The translations under genes were made by a program, and so were the position numbers. Below are positions 55,701 to 64,000 of a stretch of 64,000 bases of DNA, in pieces. Under the pieces are notes generated by a model that saw nothing but the letters and a program-made list of their open reading frames with translations, was not told the DNA's origin and did not search any database. How positions within the stretch are numbered: position 1 is the stretch's first letter; every line of letters begins with the position of its first letter. Source of the stretch: Balanoglossus misakiensis (Eukaryota > Hemichordata); NCBI GenBank assembly GCA_040954595.2, contig CM082586.2:5394001-5458000 (forward strand), in the 5' to 3' direction.

Positions 55701-56254
55701 TAAGCCGCGACTTCTATGTGTCTGAAGGTTGGTGTGTTTTACTTGTTTCTTTGCAGTCTGTGTTTTTGTTGTCGGTGAGTGTGTTTTGGTATCATAAGGT
55801 GTTAAGGTGATTATCTGTGTTATCATCAATTCCTTGTCAAATGGAAATAATGTCAGTTCTGAACTCACTTTAGGGTCAAATCTGGTTGAACATCTATACT
55901 GTTAGTTGGTGCTAATATTGGCATGTTTCACACACCAATGGAAATCCCCACATCACAGAAATAAGACAAACAAAAAACCTGGCAAATCTGTCTCTTCAGT
56001 AGAGACATTTCCCATCAATCATGATTATAGTCACACAAGTCAACGAATATTTACAAAATGACTGACCTACATCTCAGGGTTGTTGTGGTAAATACTATGT
56101 TTTCTATGTATATTCTATTTACAAATTGCTTATGCTCTGTGACAAATGGACTAATCCTTTATACCCAAAATAAAAATGGGCTATGCTGTAGAACTGGTGG
56201 ATTATAGGAAGTACATGTATATCTGACCTTCACAACAGCCGTAGGGAAAGATCT
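52736..56254. other. Intergenic, no gene seen
   Basis: The first 500 bases are GC-richer and contain an open frame of 139 codons at 52783-53202 with no recognisable motif. The rest is AT-rich with no exon recognised. ATGACGTCAT-like words (CRE-like) occur near 53177-53190 and 53355-53365. Confidence 0.4.
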
Positions 56255-56346
56255 TTAACCCTTTCACCCCTAGTTCCCTCTTTAGAGGTGGGGGTCCAAC
56301 CTTACCATACAAAACAATGGGTTTGGAACAAATCATGGTGGTGAAA
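56255..56346 (+). mobile_element. TTAACCCTTTCACC element, intergenic copy
   Basis: Starts TTAACCCTTTCACCCCTAG, contains CCAACCTTACCATACAAAAC and ATGGTGGTGAAAAAC, and has a slightly degraded right end. It lies about 800 bases downstream of the MBOAT stop codon. Confidence 0.75.
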
Positions 56347-56945
56347 AACAGCTGTGAAAATATATTAACAGTAGACATGGAAACTTTGTTTTACTTTGTG
56401 TATGTCAAGTCTACACACCTGTTGCTAATTATAAATTCATACTGCTTGTTGTCAGGGTCAGAGTTGACATTGTGGAAGCCATATTGGATTTTGTAATTTT
56501 ATCGTTCCTGTAGTGAACACATACCTTCATAAGACACAAATGCTGATTACATATAAATGTCCATATTCTCATTTGCAATAGCCTATGAGCCAATCACTAA
56601 CAGGCTTATATATTCTCTACAGACTAAAGGTGTAAAAGGTGAAGCTCATTTTCAGTCACCATTTCATTAGTGAGTAGATAGCTTGGGTGAACCACTAACA
56701 CGCACTTCAGTATTTTATACAATCACAGCCAAACTTACATGCAAAATCAACAAGAACTTGATCTTAGCATTAAAATATAACATTGTCTCCTTAACTATCT
56801 CCTAACTAAAATTGAGTATGCTGAATTTTCCAGAATATTCAATAAAAAAGTTGATTACTTTAATGAAAATAGATCATATCTGTTTTTGAATACTGCATGT
56901 GTTCCAACATTTTTTGGATACATTAGAATAATTATAAATAAATGT

Positions 56946-56951
56946 TTTATT
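56946..56951 (-). promoter_or_regulatory. Polyadenylation signal AATAAA (MBOAT gene)
   Basis: TTTATT on the plus strand, i.e. AATAAA on the minus strand, about 190 bases after the MBOAT stop codon. Confidence 0.55.
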
Positions 56952-57140
56952 TAACATCATAAAATACAAACAGGCCAATTTCCTACTCACTAATTAGCAA
57001 GGTAAATATAAGGATGTTTTTGTTTAACCATTAATAACTCGTTTTGGGAGTGTCAGAGTCTTTTGCTGTGTAAATTTAACTTCAGGGCAATTTCAAGAAA
57101 TAAAATACAATTTTAAAACATTTTCTTACAAGCGTTTCTC

Positions 57141-60100
57141 TTACTGTCTTTTCTTGTCATCGTACATACTGTTGCCGTTTGAACTAAATCCATCGGGAAA
57201 TGAATTTTGCATTAACTTGATTGTTTCACCGTCCTCGCTTATTTTCTTCCGTGGGGGCGATCTTATCGGGAAGAACAGCAGGATCAAGATGGCGGCAAAG
57301 TGGAGACAGTAGAACATGGATCTGTAAGGAAAGATTTTATACAAATAAAAAAAACATTATTTCTTACATCAATATCCCTGCTTAAATTGTGTGATTTCTT
57401 GAAAGAAAGATATTTTGCCATTTTAGAAATAATATAAGACTCGATAATTTGACAGAAAAGTTAACTTACCCAAAGTACTTAATGATGAGGTGATTCTGTA
57501 GCAGAGTAAATGGCAGAATGATGTAGGCTAGCACAATATGGGTAGAAAGTAAGGTCACAAAGTCATAGAAGAGCCTCATGAACTTTGACCCCTGGAAAAG
57601 TGGCCTGACATTGTGTCGCACCTGGTAAAAAAAATAAAAAAATTACACAAATTTACAAAATGTACTCAAACATGTGAGTATTCTTTTTCAACTGTGAAGG
57701 TTATGGGATGGAATGAAATATGCATTTTGAAGGAAAGATGTACCTGATGGTCTTATCAGAGAAGTTGGGCCAACCTGAATTCACTTTCTCAAAAATTAAT
57801 AGAATGCGCTTTTATCAAGTGATCTAGGGTGGATGCAGCTAATCACATGTACATGTGACCACAGAAAACTCAATCAGGGTAGGAGGAGTATCACACTTCT
57901 CAGGCCGTGGACCCTCTAGGTTACTGCAACCAGACACAAACAGCAAAATTTATCGTTTATCATCCACTCTACCTTTCTGGCAGCCGCTGTCATGAACGCT
58001 GCAGATATGAACGTCCAGAAATATCCCGGGTAGAAGCCATGCCAGATCGACGACAAAACAAAGGTGAAGAAGGTCCTCTGCAGTGGGACGCGGTCGTAGC
58101 AGACGTAACGCAGCCAGACGTTGGTCTGGATGTTCCAGTTGTCAATCAGTACCTTGAGACTGGTGGCAGTCTGAAGTGATGAAACGACGAGGGGGGATAA
58201 ATAAAATATTAATTATTGATAAAAATCTTCATCCATATTCAAAACTGTGAATGGTAAAGTTACTTTCTCACACACCTGGCCACTGAGAGTGTGGGATACA
58301 TCGATCCGCACATTCTCTTGGATTTGAAAAGCCTTATATAACATGAGTGCTGATTGGATCACAGATGTTCTTGGATTAACGCGCAAAATGTTATCCAGAG
58401 ATGGGAGGAAACTACAATGCATCAGACAACATATATATAACCAATTTGTGGCTGTCTGAGAAATAGAATTTCACAAAACTACATGTTCTAAACACCCCAC
58501 CAACATACCAGGCAAAAATTTCTTGAACAAGACTACCATGTGCTGTGACAACATACCTCAAAATTTTTGACATTGATGTTGGTCACCAAATTCCACTTAG
58601 CATTTCCCTTGTCATCGTAACCGTTGAATCCCAGTCCGGATGCGTTGTTCACTGCATCAGCTGAAATGAGAGAAAGCATATATACAAGGAAATGAAATAC
58701 ACAAATAGCCTACAGTCTTCAGTTTTCTCCTAACAGAGTCAAGACTGGGTGCTAGTCGAAATTGTCCACATCATAATTGGCTAACTCATTAATGACTCAG
58801 AGAGTCCGAACATGCTAAATTACACCCACGTCATCTTTATATCTTGCTCACCATAGATCCATGCGTAGAAATACTTAGACTTAGCCACCTCCACAGATAG
58901 CCAAAGGAAGAAGAACTTACACAACAAACTTGATCGGTAAACCTCTTCATCGTCTGAAAACAAAAAATAAAAAATAATTGAATTATTATAATTGACAAAA
59001 TTATATTAACAGACTTATTTTATGCACATTTATTTCACCAATCAGTCCTGTTGCTTTAACTGCATGTGCCGAACGACATCCTTTGATGATATAATTTCAT
59101 AATTTCTAACATGCAGAGTATATTTCATTGACTATAAGACCTGCTAGCGTGTAAATATCAAACACAATACACTGGCAGTACTGTCATTTCTCCGAAAACT
59201 ATAATTATATTAGCAGACTTTGACCTTTACCCTTTATGCATTTATCAACAACTACTCTACAAGAACTCCTTTTGAAAATATAAACTTACAAACGTTAGCC
59301 ATCAGAGGAAACTTCGGCACCAGAACCACAAACGTGAAGACCATAGCAACACTGAATGCCAACTTCCCAAGAACCGCTCTCTGTAGGATGAAAAAGTAAT
59401 CGAAAAATCAACAAAACGAAACTATAAGCACTCAGTAACCTCACCTGCAAGGATTGCCACAAATGACTGCAACACTTCCTTCATGTCAAGGATAGGACTA
59501 CACACGGCCAGATTGGTCCTGGCGACTTTTAATAAGTTTGATAAAATTACACGTCAAAGAAGTACATTTGAAAAAAAACACAACATCAACATGGATTCCA
59601 TTCCCCTTGGCGTATCTTCTCGATGACGGAATAAAGAAATATTGATAGAACCTGTAAATGCTCACCAGGAAACACCCCTCCCACCACCCCCACCCCCACC
59701 AATGTGCCCTACGACACTTAGGCTTTCATTCTGATTTTGCTGAATGACTACACAGTCAAACACTGGTGTAGGGTCCAGACACTGCATTCACCCGGAAAAG
59801 AAAGGTGGGATCTAACAAGGTTCTCTTATGAAAAACGGGTGAATTGATAGGATGAAATATTTCAGTGAGTTGAAACGATATTCTGCATATGTCGCTAGAC
59901 TTCACAAGATGACATCTCAATCTTCACACACCAAGATATTTGTCCCTCTCTCCAAAGATAAACCTAACATCTACGGCAACCGACTTTTGTCTACTCACCC
60001 ATACTGGAGGCTCTCTGTGAATGACAATTTCTTTACCGCCTTTAGTTTTAACTACGTAAGGAACCAGGTGTCTGCCCTCAATGAAATCTATGTAGTGATG

Positions 60101-62938
60101 GTAAAAACAGACAGGGCCCACAACAAGAGCTTGAAAATAAAATATGTAGCTATAATACTCTAAAACAGTCGGCACCCGCCTGTAGAGGGAAAAAAATTAG
60201 AAGAGAGAAACAGAATGTCATATTCTGTGTGAAGCTCTGCTCTATGGGAGTTGGTTCTCTTCATCTCCATCTTCTAAGTCTTGAGCTTGTAATTTGACAT
60301 AAACCATGAAATCTTGAAACTTCAGTAACTGTACTTGAATTGTAGTGAGCTTGTAATTTGACATAAACCATGAAATCTTGAAACTTCAGTAACTGTACTT
60401 GAATTGTAGTGAGCTTGTAATTTGACATAAACCATGAAATCTTGAAACTTCAGTAACTGTACTTGAACTGTTGCGAAGATCATCCTCTTGACGTAACACA
60501 GTCAGATTAAAACCTAAAAACCGTCTCCAACGTTGGGAGTTTTTGCAACCAACTGCAAACCAAAAACATTCACCATGATCTGACGAACTCTTCCTACCTC
60601 AGAGACGACAGTATTTCAACAATTTCTCAATGAAAGTGACACCCCCTGGAAGGTGTATTTCTATAACATAAATACACTTACTTTGTCACCATTTCTTTCT
60701 GTTGTTTGTTCAACTCTTTATCATCTTTTGTCAAACCTGTGATTCAGAAAATTCAGAATTACATTCCGTTGAATGAGAAGGTAATCAAACTATAAAACCA
60801 GAGCAGGTGCGAATGAAACTTACCATCATGGAGACTGAAGGCCAAGCTTGTAACTTTCTCTGTCATTACCATCATTGGACTGTGAGGGGAAAAAATAAAT
60901 GTATTAGTAAATTCCTCAAATGTAATCCTCTGGTCGTAAGATAGACAGAATTGCAGCACAGTTGTTATACTAAGGAGCAATGACCAGGTGTATGCGAAAT
61001 AGTGCAATTGCTGATTTTTGCGAGAACTTACCCAATGTGGTCCATCTTATAAATGTTGACATTTTTGATCTGTTGGCTGATGTGAACAGCCGACATGTAG
61101 ACCATGGCGAAGGTGAGGACGAACTTGTGCACGACTCGCGGGTTCATGGTACGCATCATGATGTAGGGGACGGTGGCCTGCATCAAGAGATGCATGAATG
61201 ACCTGGAAGGGAGAGAAGATGATTTGGAAGTGAAATAGATGAACATACATTTAAGATTACAGTCTCAAGAGTGATTATCCCCGAGCAATTAAAGTGTATA
61301 AGTCGTTTAAATTTAGGTAAAAACAAAAGGAACTTGTTATGTAAACTAGTCTACAGGAGAACACAAGTCTGAAAGTGATAAAGTTACCACATATCCACTG
61401 ACACTCCCCATGCAAATTACCCAAGTCAAAATATGTGCACTGAACTAGTTCATCTCATCCATGCTCCAAAGCTTATCACGATACATGAAGAATTTTTTGA
61501 TGTAACTGTTCACCTTTGACTGACAGTAATCCTTCAGATATTTAGTTGTGCTACTTGAAGCGCTTTCGTACAATTGTGAATTTTTTAGCTTCTAATATGT
61601 GACGGTCGCTTGGCAACTAAGCCACTATATCTAGTGGCTTGTCAGATTTTTCTCATGAAAATTGTAATAGTACAAGATCGATAACACATTTTTTTTATCC
61701 ACGATGAATAAGTAAATGTTGCACAGTGTCTCCAGCAGAAATGCATACATAAATTAGAATCAAACGTCCAACTTTCACAAAAAGAGAAAAATAAAATCTC
61801 TTCATGTTTGGAATTTTTTCTTTAAACCAATCAAATCATGACTGATGAATACCATTACAAGGAGATTTCCCCTGGTGATGTGAAAATTTGATATTCTCCG
61901 TCAATAATTGCTGAAATTCTCCTTTTGCTAGCTTATCAATTCCAGAGCTTCAGGGCAAAAGTTGTGACTATAATGTAATGATGTACGACAGGCAAAGTTG
62001 ACAATAAAACATCGTATCATTTCTTTCAAAATTAGATATCTGAATTCTTCTCTACTACAAGCGCTGCTAATCAATACAGGGACACTGAACTAGTTTTCAT
62101 AAAAGACTGTTGAAGAAATACCATCATCTCTAATTTATGTGATTTAATGTATCGCACAGCAGTGTGTTCGAATTTTTTAAATGCCAGACCATCACCGGTC
62201 AATCAGAGTTTCAACAACTGCCTGGACTTTAACTCGCTGATTTGCATGTTTAAACAAAAGTCAGCCAAACTTCTGACTTTCACACGATTGGAGTGGTGCC
62301 ATCTATTCACTTCAGGCGAACGTCTTGAAAGAAAAAAATAACCTTCGTTTGACCCTATTGTTGGCTTTTTGTAGTCGAATACAAAGGAGTGGCTGTGCTT
62401 GGAATAGTGGGCTCTTGTCGACAAAATACTACATGTACCTGTATGAACAAGAACATGTTATAGGACCACTGTTCTCCCCAGGAATTTCTGATGGAATATC
62501 GGCTAATTTACATAACATTATAATCAAAGTTATGATAACGAGTTTCAATTGTTTTTTTCAAATTAAAGGGTATTGGCCAATGCCCTTTAATTGTTCTGGG
62601 AGAATACTACATGGTTAGGCAATCACTCCTGAAGTCATTGCTTAACCATATAACCTCACATAATGCTCTGCACAACATGTCAAATTACAAGTCTACCCAA
62701 CCTAAACTACCAATGGAATGTCCCACCCTCCACAGTAAACTTTACTGGGTAGGCTCCACCTCAAACATTATGAGGGGGGTTCAACAACTTACCACGTGTA
62801 GGAGTACCATCCTATGTAAAGGCCGAACGACGTCGCGAATATGTGCCTGGTTCTTGGGGAGACTTTATGAGGGTGGAGGACCGTCCGGAAAACCACGGCT
62901 AGGATGAGACTGGACACTTGGAAAAAGGCAAAATTGAT
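57141..62938 (-). CDS. MBOAT: MBOAT1/2-type lysophospholipid acyltransferase (5' end missing)
   Basis: Minus-strand coding exons in order are 62938-62793, 61202-61032, 60879-60824, 60736-60682, 60179-59999, 59380-59290, 58953-58852, 58660-58557, 58170-57973, 57621-57470 and 57321-57141, all in phase. They give 478 residues plus the stop. The first coding exon (about 15-25 residues by comparison with vertebrate MBOAT1/2) must lie beyond the window edge. The family reacylates lysophospholipids (Lands cycle) in the ER membrane. Recognisable blocks include GPMMVMTEKVTSLAFSLHDG, VPTVLEYYSYIFYFQ, the Asn motif DNWNIQTNVWL (Asn315 of the visible protein) and the active-site His motif SSIWHGFYPGY (His346). 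Many hydrophobic segments fit a polytopic protein. The C-terminus is Lys-Lys-Arg-Gln, a KKxx dilysine ER-retrieval signal. The head-group preference (serine versus ethanolamine lysolipids) cannot be read, so MBOAT1 and MBOAT2 are not separated. Confidence 0.94.
60283..60472. repeat. Three tandem copies of a 64-bp unit
   Basis: Units begin GAGCTTGTAATTTGACAT at 60283, 60347 and 60411 and are nearly identical, so the duplication is recent. They lie in the MBOAT intron between the exons at 60736-60682 and 60179-59999. Confidence 0.95.
62561..62592. repeat. 32-bp near-perfect palindrome
   Basis: AATTAAAGGG and CCCTTTAATT flank a central TATTGGCCAATG. Only one symmetric position pair fails to match, and it would be a G-T/G-U pair in a hairpin. 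It lies in the large MBOAT intron between 62793 and 61202. Confidence 0.9.
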
Positions 62939-64000
62939 CTGCAAGAGTGGATAACAGAAACAAGAGTTGTTTTAATGGAATTAAGCTTACATCATATGTA
63001 TCTTTGGCCATTACAGGCTGACAAACTAAAAAAAAAAATTGAATAAAATCTTGATGGTGAGAATATGTAGAATGAAACAGATGTCATTTATTCCTTTACT
63101 CACTGTATCTTTTCTTGTGTAAGTGGTAATCATTAATACTCAGTCATTTCACTGATAAATTGAAGAGAATTATTAAATTCACAATGGCATGTACAGAGGT
63201 CTTGTTGAAGGACCAGCCTCGGAAACAACATAGCAACTGATTCGCAACTATTCAGACAAAGTTGTCCTAAGTATTTATGTATGTTGCAGATTACATGACT
63301 GAAAACTAAGGTGGCATAACCAGTGCCACTCCTATAACAACCATGCCAGTCGTAAACTACCAAGTTCAAAGGTCATCCTAGCAATAAAGTCCTGTAAAGG
63401 ACAACACACCAATAAATTTGGAACAAAAAGAAATCTTTGAAATTTACATGAATGTCTAGTCGCCGAAACAAAAAGTTTAAGAAATCAAAGGTCACTGTCA
63501 ATTGTACTGTTTTGATGCACTCCTATAAAACTACATGATCAATATGTAAAACTAAAACCTATTTGTCTACTTGCATAATCACTGCCCAAGACATGACCTA
63601 TATCGATGCTACTTGTAATGTAATGGTGCTGTGAATGTCAGTCAAAAGACCATGTGAATATATTACTCATTACTGGTAGTGTTGTTGTCGAATAAGAGCA
63701 TTTTTATTTTGTTGTAAAGTGAATTTCCAACCAACTGATTAATTTATGCAAAGGGTCAGATGGGAACTAAATATTCTGTGAGTAAATATTTGTTACTGGA
63801 AATCTCCAACAAACCATGTCAAACATTTGCATAAAATTAAACCAGGCAACACTAATTTATTAAAAACCATGGTTTGTTTCTCTGATAAATAAGAATACAC
63901 CCCAAAAAGATTATTATTAATCATAAAATTGTTTGCTAAAGGATATCCTATTAAAAGAAATAAATTCAATATTGCCAAAAGTTGTTACATTATGATATAA
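62939..64000. other. Intron of the MBOAT gene up to the window edge
   Basis: Begins with a clean acceptor for the exon starting at 62938 on the minus strand. AT-rich with no upstream coding exon seen, so the first MBOAT exon is inferred to lie outside the window. Confidence 0.6.

Overview
The window is nuclear DNA from an animal. Genes are split by canonical GT-AG introns, AT-rich introns carry many microsatellites and short inverted-repeat elements, and the proteins are metazoan families. An alpha-2,8-sialyltransferase, a GAREM-type adaptor and a cystin-like protein together suggest an invertebrate deuterostome (hemichordate, cephalochordate or echinoderm). Sequence reading alone does not decide which. 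Nothing looks bacterial or viral.

Six protein-coding genes can be assembled exon by exon, with every junction in phase. Plus strand: an ST8Sia-type sialyltransferase (coding 2455-6866, 7 exons, 395 aa); a GAREM-like adaptor with a CABIT and a SAM domain (10180-14598, 5 exons, 467 aa); an unrecognised 1312-aa MYND zinc-finger protein with a long acidic tail and a CaaX-like end (16279-25230, 12 exons); and a cystin-like, probably N-myristoylated protein (27743-42601, 4 exons, 297 aa, one 10-kb intron). Minus strand: a gamma-glutamyltransferase (49490-44906, 13 exons, 631 aa) and an MBOAT1/2-type lysophospholipid acyltransferase (62938-57141, 11 visible exons, its first coding exon outside the window). 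The cystin-like and GGT genes converge. The genes do not form one pathway, although several products act at membranes (Golgi glycosylation, plasma-membrane glutathione breakdown, ER phospholipid remodelling, lipid-anchored proteins).

The rest is repeat-rich. The most striking structure lies between the GGT and MBOAT genes at about 50.3-52.7 kb. It is a large palindrome of two inverted arrays of a 54-bp minisatellite (18 and 19 units), next to a 360-bp foldback element with a CpG-rich core. A family of about 93-bp elements ending in TTAACCCTTTCACC and its complement occurs at least five times, three of them in introns of the GGT gene. Other items are a pogo/Tigger-like MITE, another foldback element near 9.1-9.5 kb, a degraded LINE 3' fragment, long (CATA)n, (CAT)n and (TATG)n microsatellites, and G18/C30 homopolymers.

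Exon coordinates were read by eye from splice consensus, frame continuity and family resemblance. UTRs and alternative exons are mostly undetermined.
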